Assembly (NCBI GenBank): GCA_965262485.1
Contig: OZ253540.1
Span: 434,001 to 498,000 of the forward strand
Reading direction: 5' to 3'
DNA: 64,000 nt
Source of the DNA: Bin87 sp965262485
Lineage (GTDB): Bacteria > Chloroflexota > Dehalococcoidia > Lucifugimonadales > UBA3495
Below the pieces are notes generated by a model. It worked only from the letters and a program-made list of their open reading frames with translations, ran no database searches and was not told where the DNA came from. This document shows positions 9,395 through 15,980 of the stretch, piece by piece. Both the position numbers and the translations under genes were made by a program. Numbering within the stretch: position 1 is the first letter of the stretch; every line of letters starts with the position of its first letter.

Positions 9395-9615
9395 CTTTGA
9401 GACCTCCCAGATGTGATAATGCGGTGGTCCTCCACACTTGCAATGCGGGCTCAGGCCCGTGAATCTGTTCGGAGCGACCACCGGCGGCGTGAGGGGTGTC
9501 TTACTGCGAGTCGGTGCAGCCTGGACCTCAGGCCCAGCTCACCCAATGACAGACGACGCGCCCCTCGCGCCCGCCTCACAGATTGGCCTATCTGCGAGGC
9601 ATATACAACATACAA
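9395..9615 (-). ncRNA. Candidate IS110 bridge RNA region
   Basis: This 221-bp noncoding stretch lies upstream of the transposase inside the IS, where IS110-group elements encode their bridge RNA. CAATGACAG at 9544-9552 is identical to the right side of this element's own insertion site. A second segment, 9558-9569, differs at two of 12 positions from the left side of the site, both transitions. The first match has the sense expected of a left target guide on the minus-strand RNA; the second does not fit the canonical right-guide orientation. A shorter CTCGCAG at 9504-9510 (minus) could serve instead. Exact RNA ends and fold are not determined. Confidence 0.55.
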
Positions 9616-9795
9616 ATGACAGGTGGGAGTGGGCGCCCTTCGCAATGACACTCGGCTGGTTTGTTTTGACAAAGCGGGTACGCGTGAGTGACACCGGCCC
9701 GTGGACGGGATTGAGGCCGGCGGGCGTAAGATACCGGATCGCATAAACGGGACACTGGTTGGAGCGCTGGCGTGGGACACTGGAGTACATCACCC

Positions 9796-10335
9796 ATGAG
9801 CAACAAAATTGACATTCCCCAGGCTCGTTATTATTACAACCTGGAAAAGTGTCCGGTGGGCTGGCTGGCTTTGTTGGGCACTGAGCGGGGCTTGCAGCGC
9901 GTTAGCCTCCAGCCTGATCCCGGGGAAGCGCTGGACGGATTGGGAGCCAAGCTGCAAATCGCCGAAGAAAATGCGGCGATGTTTGCAGAATCACTCACCG
10001 CATTTCGCGACTATTTCGGTGGCGACAACGCCGCTCTGGCTCGAATTACTCTAGATATGGAAGAAGTTTCGGCGTTTTACGGGGCAGCATGGGAAGCATG
10101 CCGAACCATTCCACCGGGAGAGACGCGCTCGTATAAATGGCTGGCCCATGCCGCCGGCAGTCCCAGGGCAGCCCGGGCAGCTGGGCAGGCCATGGCCAAA
10201 AACCGCCTGGTTCTGGTCGTTCCCTGTCACCGAGTGATCGGCAGTGGTGGCAACCTGCACGGCTACGGCGCCGGTGGCCTCGATGTCAAGACCAGATTGC
10301 TGGAAATGGAACGCGATCCGGCCAGAACCCATTGA
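9796..10335 (+). CDS. ogt: Methylated-DNA--[protein]-cysteine S-methyltransferase
   Basis: Suicide repair enzyme that removes alkyl groups from O6-alkylguanine. 179 residues. The C-terminal domain carries the alkyl-acceptor motif VPCHRVIGSGGNLHGYGAG, the helix-turn-helix region GETRSYKWLA and the AARAAGQAMAKN asparagine hinge. The N-terminal ~80 residues are the usual divergent domain. I choose ATG 9796 because TGGAG (9781-9785) lies 10 nt upstream; a GTG at 9772 would add eight residues and also has a GGAG nearby. Downstream gene has its own promoter. Confidence 0.9.
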   Translation: MSNKIDIPQARYYYNLEKCPVGWLALLGTERGLQRVSLQPDPGEALDGLGAKLQIAEENAAMFAESLTAFRDYFGGDNAALARITLDMEEVSAFYGAAWEACRTIPPGETRSYKWLAHAAGSPRAARAAGQAMAKNRLVLVVPCHRVIGSGGNLHGYGAGGLDVKTRLLEMERDPARTH

Positions 10336-10349
10336 ATCGTCAACAACGC

Positions 10350-10355
10350 TATAAT
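10350..10355 (+). promoter_or_regulatory. -10 element (TATAAT) of the 10401 gene
   Basis: A perfect TATAAT lies 45 nt upstream of ATG 10401, just after the stop of the methyltransferase gene. No clear -35 hexamer at 16-18 nt. Confidence 0.5.
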
Positions 10356-10400
10356 GACCAGAAATTCAGACAATCGCTCTCTCGGCCGGAGGTTCTAACG

Positions 10401-10850
10401 ATGGCAGGTCAAAAATTCACTTCCTGGGTACACGGCTCCGCCATGACCGGAGAATACTTGAACCGCATTACGTCGGTGCGCCACTGCGGGCCGTTCGTGC
10501 GAATTGAGGGCAACGAAGGCCAGAATACGTGGCTGCATTTCGCTATACCCACGCCCACCATCCGCGACGGCAACCACACCAAGGCTGAATCGGTGTCGGT
10601 GGCATTCCGTGCGCGCTCTCACGCCAACGTACACGAAGTGCTGGTTTACGACGGCGAAAAGATTATCGCCGAGCATCAGGGTCTGGGATTAAAGGGCGAC
10701 CACCTGGACAGCAAATTTGAGATTCCCGGCGGGCCGGAAGTGGATCGGGGCATCAACGTGGTGGTCGGCGTCACGTTTGACGCCGGGGCGCCCGACGTGC
10801 GGGCTATGCAGGTTGAAATCGTGGGAGTCGGAGTCGATTTCGAGGGTTAA
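10401..10850 (+). CDS. Hypothetical protein, probable beta-sandwich
   Basis: 149 residues with no catalytic motif I can name. The pattern of short beta strands (VRHCGPFVRIEG, TWLHFAIPTP, ESVSVAFRAR, VHEVLVYDGEKIIAE, NVVVGVTFDA, MQVEIVGVGVDFEG) suggests a small beta-sandwich. No signal peptide, so cytoplasmic. GGAGG (10388-10392) lies 8 nt upstream of ATG 10401, and a perfect -10 hexamer precedes it. The frame is open upstream from 10137 but that part overlaps the methyltransferase gene in another frame and is rejected. Confidence 0.75.
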   Translation: MAGQKFTSWVHGSAMTGEYLNRITSVRHCGPFVRIEGNEGQNTWLHFAIPTPTIRDGNHTKAESVSVAFRARSHANVHEVLVYDGEKIIAEHQGLGLKGDHLDSKFEIPGGPEVDRGINVVVGVTFDAGAPDVRAMQVEIVGVGVDFEG

Positions 10851-10880
10851 TCCACCGGCGCGCCGCTGTCCGCCAATTGG

Positions 10881-10918
10881 CGGGGAGGGGGAACCCCCTT
10901 AGGTCGTTCCCCTCCCCG
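10881..10918 (+). terminator. Strong GC-rich hairpin after the 10401 gene
   Basis: CGGGGAGGGGGAAC (10881-10894) pairs with GTTCCCCTCCCCG (10906-10918), with one bulged G. It lies 30 nt after the stop codon. There is no T tract, so termination efficiency is uncertain; it may be a small palindromic repeat. Confidence 0.4.
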
Positions 10919-10972
10919 TGGGCTCTGGCATCGGGAACTTGGGCCTCGTATATGGGGCGGCCCAATCGCGAC

Positions 10973-11193
10973 TTGAGACGGGCAGGGCAACCGCATTCTA
11001 ATTTAATCGGCTTTGCAGGCGTCCATCATTCCCGCGAAAGAACGTCACCCCGTACTTGATACGGGGCGGGAATCCAGGTCGTTTGGTTGTACGTCAACTG
11101 TCTGGAAGCAAGCTGTATGGATTCCCGCTTTCGCGGGAATGACGGTATATGAAGTCCCCTAAAGTTAGAATGCGTTTGCCCTGCTTGAGACGG
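10973..11193. repeat. MITE-like element, family A, copy 2 (with target duplications)
   Basis: Element 10982-11184 has the same inverted ends as copy 1 (GCAGGGCAACCGCATTCTAA on the left with one change, perfect on the right). The 9-bp direct repeat TTGAGACGG flanks it (10973-10981 and 11185-11193). The inner core (11025-11143) matches copy 1, except that the 26-bp palindromic unit (11041-11066) is in the left hairpin here and in the right hairpin of copy 1. Confidence 0.8.
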
Positions 11194-11201
11194 GGAACGC
11201 A

Positions 11202-11489
11202 TCACACGCCGTTCACTATCATCACGTTCGACTCGGTGGCCTTGATCCTCATTTCTTTCGGGCCGGCATAGTCGTCGGAGTAGTACCAACCGCGGGCTTT
11301 TTCCAGGCTCTCAAATTCCAACACTACGGTGCGTCTGGCTGGCTGGTCGCCTTCCAGCACTTCGACGTCTCCGCCTCGCACCAGATACTTGCCGCCGTGC
11401 TTGTCGATGGTTGGCGATACCTGCGCCCGATAAGTTTCAAAGAGTTCCGGGTCGGTAACTTCGATGGTAGCGATAATGTAAGCGGCCAT
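11202..11489 (-). CDS. DUF1330 family protein
   Basis: 95 residues, a dimeric alpha/beta-barrel type small protein. Family signatures: AYIIATIEVTDPELFETYRAQV at the start (first part), GGKYLVRGG, RRTVVLEFESLEKARGWYYSDDY. Biochemical function of DUF1330 is not established. A G-rich ribosome site (GGGGG) lies 8-10 nt upstream of ATG 11489. Its stop codon is 9 bp from the target duplication of the family A element. Confidence 0.85.
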   Translation of the reverse strand: MAAYIIATIEVTDPELFETYRAQVSPTIDKHGGKYLVRGGDVEVLEGDQPARRTVVLEFESLEKARGWYYSDDYAGPKEMRIKATESNVMIVNGV

Positions 11490-11581
11490 GATGGACCCCC
11501 TTGGTCGAATTATTTAACGTTGATTGATCGGCGCGGCTAACGGCGCGCGCACTGCGGATTCTAACGCACCGGAATCGATGG

Positions 11582-11967
11582 CGGCCAGCCCTCACCCTTA
11601 CCCACTTTAATCTGTCATTGCGACCCCGTACTTGATACGGGGGTGGCAATCTCGTCGCCGTAGCAATGGTGGTTTGCCGGCGTGTGTTCAACCTCAACGA
11701 GATTGCCACGTCGCTGCGCTCCTCGCAATGACAGCAGGCTAGTAGTCCAACATTTTTGGATTGAGGAGTAACCGAGCTTGACCCTCAATCGTCATTCCGG
11801 CCTTGAGCCAGAATCCAGGAATCGCCGCTGGCAAAGAGTCTCCGCCGGGCCAGGTTGTGGATTCCGGCTTTCGCCGGAATGACGGTATGAGCAGCCATAC
11901 CCATCATTACAAAGATTTCGTACTACTAGGTTGGTTTGACAAAGTGGGTACGCGTGAGCGGCCAGCC
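11582..11967. repeat. Element family E, copy 2, with 9-bp target duplication and nested insert
   Basis: Ends are CTCACCCTTACCCACTTT (11591) and, inverted, AAAGTGGGTACGCGTGAG (to 11958). The 9-bp direct repeat CGGCCAGCC flanks it (11582-11590 and 11959-11967). Inner inverted repeats TGTCATTGCGA and TCGCAATGACA are at 11613 and 11724. The copy is longer than the others because a second element occupies 11739-11929. Confidence 0.75.
11739..11929. repeat. Nested element, family F
   Basis: 191 bp with imperfect inverted ends: CTAGTAGT is perfect on both sides, and about 16 of 21 positions match further in. It interrupts the right half of family E copy 2 between AATGACAGCAGG and TTGGTTTGAC. The interior contains the same double-hairpin core (11791-11883) found in families A and B. 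Confidence 0.6.
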
Positions 11968-12100
11968 CACTTGCCCGACCAGCCTTCCCGATGTTACCGT
12001 ACCACCGAACAAACTTACGGGATCAATCGGGCCGGCTTTACTCACGCAGCGCGGGCCGGATCGTCGTAGAACCACCCTTGAACCAGGAGCATCGACAGAG

Positions 12101-13600
12101 ATGACCACCGGCACAGACGTTCGTACCTACCACAATTTTATCGGCGGACAGTGGACACCCTCCGATTCCGGCAACACATACTCGGTTTACAATCCGGCAC
12201 ACAAGGACCGTGTCCTGGGCCATTTCCAGCTTTCAAACCCCGAGGATGCTCTGCGCGCGGTGGCCGCGGCATCTGACGCCGCCGCCGGGTGGGCAGACAC
12301 GCCGGCTCCGGTGCGTGCGCAGGTACTCTTCAAGGCGCTGGAAATTATGGCACGCCGCGGGGAAGAAATCGCTCGCACGATTACCGAGGAGGAGGGCAAG
12401 CCATTGCCCGACGCGCGTGGTGAAGTGAAGCGGGCGATGAACATCATGGAGTATGCCGCGGGCGAGGGTCGCCGCATGTTCGGCTACACCACGCCGTCCG
12501 AACTGCCCAACACCGTTGCGTACACCGTGCGCCGGCCGCTGGGAGTGGTGGGCATCATTACTCCCTGGAACTTCCCCATCGCGATACCCGCCTGGAAAAT
12601 GGCTCCGGCGCTGATCTGCGGCAACGCCATCGTGTTCAAGCCGGCTTCCTCCACGCCGTTGTCGGCGGTAAAACTGGTGGAGGTGTTTGAGGAGGCGGGA
12701 GTGCCCCCCGGTGTTTTGAACCTGATAACGGGGCCAGGCGGTAGTGTGGGTAACGCTCTGGTGGAATCGCCCGACGTTTCGGGCATCTCCTTCACCGGGA
12801 GCACCGAAATCGGTACGGAGTTGTACACCCGGGGCGCGTCGCTGTTGAAAAAGGTGCAGGCGGAGATGGGCGGCAAAAACGCCGTCATCCTGCTGGCAGA
12901 TGCAGACCTGGATAAAGCGTTGGGCGGAATTGTTCAGGGCGCTTTCGGGTCCACCGGGCAGCGGTGCACCGCAACCAGCCGGGTCATCGTGGAAGATGGC
13001 GTTTACGATGAGTTTATGAATCGCCTGATCGATAGCGCCTCCAAACTCACGATTGGGGATGGCCTGGAAGACGGTATTGATGTAAGCCCGTTGTCCAGTG
13101 AGGCTCAACAACGCACGGTTTCGGATTACATTGCGACCGGTGCCTCAGAAGGGGCAACGCTGGCCTACGGAGGACGCACGCTGTCGGGCGGCATTTACGA
13201 CGATGGTTGGTACGTGGAACCCACGATTTTCACCGACGTGTCGCCGGAGATGCGCATTGCGCGGGAGGAGATATTCGGGCCGGTGCTCACAGTATTCAGG
13301 GCGCGGGACCTGGAGCACGCCGTCGAGATATCCAACAGCGTGAAATTCGGACTTTCTTCTTCGGTTTACACTCGAGACATACCGCGGGCATTCCGATATA
13401 TCAATACGGTTGACGCCGGTATGGTTCATGTCAACGCGCCAACGCTGGGGGGCGAGGTTCACCTGCCCTTTGGCGGATTGAAGGCATCGGGAGTGGGCCA
13501 ACGAGAACAGGGCGTGGAAGCGGTAGATTTTTTTAGTGAGGTAATCACCGTTTACATCGATTACGCCGACGCCCCCCGGGAGCAGGCCAGGTTCATCTAA
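12101..13600 (+). CDS. NAD(P)-dependent aldehyde dehydrogenase
   Basis: 499 residues, full length for the ALDH superfamily. Catalytic Cys in GSTGQRCTATSR, general base in VQAEMGGKNAV, Rossmann-type cofactor motif SFTGSTEIG, and PWNFP near residue 150. The closest relatives I recognise are alpha-ketoglutarate semialdehyde and succinate semialdehyde dehydrogenases; the substrate cannot be fixed from sequence. ATG 12101 is chosen because AGGAG (12085-12089) lies 11 nt upstream; the frame is open from 11936 but that part is repeat E. The lipoprotein protease gene follows after 5 nt. Confidence 0.9.
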   Translation: MTTGTDVRTYHNFIGGQWTPSDSGNTYSVYNPAHKDRVLGHFQLSNPEDALRAVAAASDAAAGWADTPAPVRAQVLFKALEIMARRGEEIARTITEEEGKPLPDARGEVKRAMNIMEYAAGEGRRMFGYTTPSELPNTVAYTVRRPLGVVGIITPWNFPIAIPAWKMAPALICGNAIVFKPASSTPLSAVKLVEVFEEAGVPPGVLNLITGPGGSVGNALVESPDVSGISFTGSTEIGTELYTRGASLLKKVQAEMGGKNAVILLADADLDKALGGIVQGAFGSTGQRCTATSRVIVEDGVYDEFMNRLIDSASKLTIGDGLEDGIDVSPLSSEAQQRTVSDYIATGASEGATLAYGGRTLSGGIYDDGWYVEPTIFTDVSPEMRIAREEIFGPVLTVFRARDLEHAVEISNSVKFGLSSSVYTRDIPRAFRYINTVDAGMVHVNAPTLGGEVHLPFGGLKASGVGQREQGVEAVDFFSEVITVYIDYADAPREQARFI

Positions 13601-13605
13601 CACGG

Positions 13606-14382
13606 TTGCGCCGGGGCAAGAAATCGATCGCGCTGGCGGGATTGATAGCGGTGGCGGTTCTGCTGACCACCGGATGCAATCCTACGGATGAGGAACTTGC
13701 CACACGGATCGCCGACGGGATAAAGGCTGCCGTTACCAATTCCGACGTACAGGTTGGCGACCTGAATCCACTGTACCGAAGGGTTTGGCCATCGGTGTTT
13801 TACGTCGATCCCGGTGATCGTCAGCACGGCACCGGCTGGCTGCTGGAGCCGGGATTGATCGTAACGGTCGCCCATCTGGTCGAGGGTCGGCGGCAGGTTA
13901 TCGTGCGGCAGGCCACTGCGCCGACCTTTGTGGCCGATGTTGTGGGTTCCGACGATCTTCGGGATGTGGCCCTGTTACGGTACGATCCGGCCCAAGCCGA
14001 GTTGGATCCCAGGGCGATGCCGCTTCCGCTGGGCAACGCCACGATTGACGATATCGCCAAAGACCTGCTGGCGTTAGGTTATTCGGGCAGCGGCGTGAAG
14101 CGCCAGGGGACGGTGGGGTCACCCAAGGCCAACGCCGGCATTTTGTCTCAGATAACTAATTTTGGCGCCGATAGCTACGGCAGGAACCTGGAAATGGATG
14201 CTGCCATAGATCCGGGCGACAGCGGCGGCCCGGTGTTGAACCGACAAGGCGAGGTGGTCGGGATGGTAAGGGCAGCGGCCCGGCATTCGGCGGACGGTGG
14301 TTTGGTCGTGGGAACGTTCTACGCCGTCCACGCCGATGAAATCCGGACAGCGATAGCGTCAATCGAGTCTGGGGAACGATAA
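13606..14382 (+). CDS. Trypsin-like serine protease lipoprotein
   Basis: 258 residues from TTG 13606. A lipoprotein signal has lipobox LTTGC (about residue 24). The chymotrypsin-fold domain (about 55-250) has all three catalytic residues: His in VTVAHLV, Asp in DDLRDVALLRYD and Ser in DPGDSGGPV. There is no PDZ domain, so it is a minimal HtrA/trypsin-2 type enzyme acting outside the membrane. Gap to the aldehyde dehydrogenase is only 5 nt, so cotranscription is likely though no functional link is evident. The ribosome site is weak. Confidence 0.8.
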   Translation: MRRGKKSIALAGLIAVAVLLTTGCNPTDEELATRIADGIKAAVTNSDVQVGDLNPLYRRVWPSVFYVDPGDRQHGTGWLLEPGLIVTVAHLVEGRRQVIVRQATAPTFVADVVGSDDLRDVALLRYDPAQAELDPRAMPLPLGNATIDDIAKDLLALGYSGSGVKRQGTVGSPKANAGILSQITNFGADSYGRNLEMDAAIDPGDSGGPVLNRQGEVVGMVRAAARHSADGGLVVGTFYAVHADEIRTAIASIESGER

Positions 14383-14446
14383 CGCCATCCCCACTGTGAT
14401 CACTCGTAACTGTTCAGAGTTGAAGGTAGTATCTTGGCCCCAACCT

Positions 14447-14566
14447 GTCATTCTCGCGAAAGAACGTCACCCCGTACTTGATACGGGGCGGGAATCCAGG
14501 AAGCCGAGGATAAGCAACATTGCGGTTTAAAGACGTCTCTGGATTCCGGCTCAAGGCCGGAATGAC
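14447..14566. repeat. Double-hairpin repeat core with 26-bp insert
   Basis: Starts GTCATTCTCGCG and ends CCGGAATGAC, with GGATTCCGGC facing hairpins and a ~45-bp centre. The 26-bp palindromic unit occupies 14463-14488 in the left hairpin, at the same position as in the copies at 2774 and 11041. It fills the spacer between two convergent genes. Confidence 0.75.
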
Positions 14567-14630
14567 GGAGTGGTATGGAAATCACGCGTCGAGTCTGAAC
14601 TGTTACGATCACTCGACCTTGCCGGCGGGG

Positions 14631-15029
14631 TTACAGCGAGCGCCGGCTACTGAACCCGGTGTCGGTGGGATGCCACCACTCAATGGAGGGTTCCCCACGC
14701 TGCCAACACAGGTACACGGTGTCGCCGCCGCGCCGGGCGGGGAAATCGACCAGGCCACGCCCAATGTCTCGTACGAGGATGCCGGCGTTGGTTATCTCGG
14801 TTACAGCTTCCTGGATCTGGCGAGTGAGACGGGACACCTCGTCTTCCGCAGCGGAGATTTCCTCCTCGCTGCTGGAGTGCCCGTTGCTGCGCCGCCGACG
14901 CAGCAGACCCAGCAGATGCTCCTGCCGTTCAACCAACCGGCTTCGCACCGGAGCCATCGCGGCGAACCGCTCTTCCAGCCAGGGTACCAACGCGTTGGCA
15001 TCATCCAGATTGAAAACCCGCTCAAGCAT
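14631..15029 (-). CDS. DUF2203 family protein
   Basis: 132 residues from ATG 15029. Family pattern: RVFNLDDANALVPWLEERF at the start, a charged helical middle (EEEISAAEDEVSRLTRQIQ), then DIGRGLVDFPARRGGDTVYLCW and EWWHPTDTGFSSR. DUF2203 has no known biochemical role. I prefer 15029 over 15065 because a TATTAT hexamer lies 9 nt upstream of it, making the mRNA almost leaderless, and the longer start would be upstream of that promoter. Divergent from trmI. Confidence 0.85.
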   Translation of the reverse strand: MLERVFNLDDANALVPWLEERFAAMAPVRSRLVERQEHLLGLLRRRRSNGHSSSEEEISAAEDEVSRLTRQIQEAVTEITNAGILVRDIGRGLVDFPARRGGDTVYLCWQRGEPSIEWWHPTDTGFSSRRSL

Positions 15030-15037
15030 AACCAATG

Positions 15038-15044
15038 TATAATA
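15038..15044. promoter_or_regulatory. Bidirectional -10 element (TATAATA / TATTATA)
   Basis: TATAAT at 15038-15043 on the plus strand faces trmI (ATG 15123). The overlapping TATTAT on the minus strand (15039-15044) is 9 nt from the DUF2203 start. Symmetric -10 hexamers of this form are known to drive divergent transcription from one site. No clear -35 seen on either side. Confidence 0.5.
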
Positions 15045-15122
15045 CACCAACCTGCGCGTGGCCAACGGGTCGCCGCAGACTCCTGACCGACGCGTCGCGA
15101 ACCTCTCAATAAAGCACGACTA

Positions 15123-15980
15123 ATGCACGACGAGACTCCCATCAACACACCCAACCGCGGCCAATTTGCCTTGGGCGACCTGGCGCTGTTTATCGACCGG
15201 AAGGGTCGTACGTACCAGCACACACTCACGGATGGCGGCAGTTTCCATAGTCATCTGGGGCAGCTGACCAACGATCAGGTTATTGGTCAATCAGTTGGTG
15301 GCTGGTACACCACCAACCGGGGGCACGTTCTGCTGGGCATCCGTCCGACGCTGGGAGACTACGTCCGATTGATGCCGCGTGGGCCGCAGGTCATCTACGC
15401 GAAGGATCTGGGCAACATCGTGTCGATGGCCGACTTGTTCCCGGGCGCTACGGTGGTCGAGGCTGGGCTTGGCTCGGGAGCGTTGACCACCGCGTTGCTG
15501 AGGGCGGTTGGTCCAAACGGACGGGTGCATTCCTACGAAATCAACCCGGCAGTAGTGGACAAGGCGCTGGCCAACGTAGCATCAATCGTGCCTGATACCG
15601 ATAATCACCAGGTCACCGTGGGAGATATATTCGAGGGAATCGCCGAGACCGCGGTTGATCGGGTGATATTGGATCTACCGGAGCCGTGGCAGGCGGTGGA
15701 CGCCGCCGCCGAGGCGTTGATTACCGGGGGCATATTGTTGTCATTCCTGCCGACCATCCTGCAGGTGCAGGAGTTGGTACTGGCATTGAACGCCGATGGA
15801 CGGTTTGCCCGCGTCGAAACGGCTGAAACCTTGCTGAGGGGGTGGAACGTAACTCGTCGCAGTGTTCGGCCGGCGCACCGGATGGTTGCTCACAGCGGGT
15901 TCATCACCACGGCCGTGAGGTGCGTGCCGCGGTCCAGGCCACCGACAACGGAGGACCAGCCGGCCGAAGCCGACGGTTAG
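15123..15980 (+). CDS. trmI: tRNA (adenine-N1-)-methyltransferase TrmI
   Basis: SAM-dependent enzyme that makes m1A58 in the T loop of tRNA. 285 residues. Family signatures: N-terminal beta domain with GDLALFIDRKGRTY, RGPQVIYAKDLGNIV, the SAM site VVEAGLGSGALTTALLRAVG, the acidic HSYEIN loop and the catalytic-site LDLPEPWQ. The C-terminal tail carries RPAHRMVAHSGFI. Length is normal. It is convergent with acuC, overlapping by 4 nt (15977-15980). Confidence 0.93.
   Translation: MHDETPINTPNRGQFALGDLALFIDRKGRTYQHTLTDGGSFHSHLGQLTNDQVIGQSVGGWYTTNRGHVLLGIRPTLGDYVRLMPRGPQVIYAKDLGNIVSMADLFPGATVVEAGLGSGALTTALLRAVGPNGRVHSYEINPAVVDKALANVASIVPDTDNHQVTVGDIFEGIAETAVDRVILDLPEPWQAVDAAAEALITGGILLSFLPTILQVQELVLALNADGRFARVETAETLLRGWNVTRRSVRPAHRMVAHSGFITTAVRCVPRSRPPTTEDQPAEADG

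Larger units (their letters stand above)
8352..9615 (-). mobile_element. IS110-family insertion sequence, about 1264 bp
   Basis: Borders come from comparison with uninterrupted family E copies: the host reads ...CGCTCCTCGCAATGACAGG, here split after CTCCTCGCA (8351) and resumed at ATGACAGG (9616). Ends are certain to 1-2 bases only. No terminal inverted repeats are seen, as usual for IS110. It contains one transposase gene on the minus strand and about 220 bp of noncoding sequence upstream of it. Confidence 0.85.
8215..9688. repeat. Element family E, copy 1, split by an IS110 element
   Basis: Outer ends are CTCGTGCGTACCCACT at 8215 and, inverted, GTGGGTACGCGTGAG-like sequence ending at 9688. 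Inner inverted repeats TGTCATTGCG and CGCAATGACA follow. Removing the IS (8352-9615) restores a ~210-bp element that aligns with the intact copy at 23902-24112. A 19-bp direct repeat, TGACACCGGCCCGTKGACG, abuts both outer ends (8196-8214 and 9689-9707; one mismatch). Confidence 0.75.

Noticed and set aside
11936..12100. 55-residue N-terminal extension of the aldehyde dehydrogenase
   Set aside because: Most of it lies in repeat E and its flank; AGGAG favours ATG 12101, where the family normally begins.
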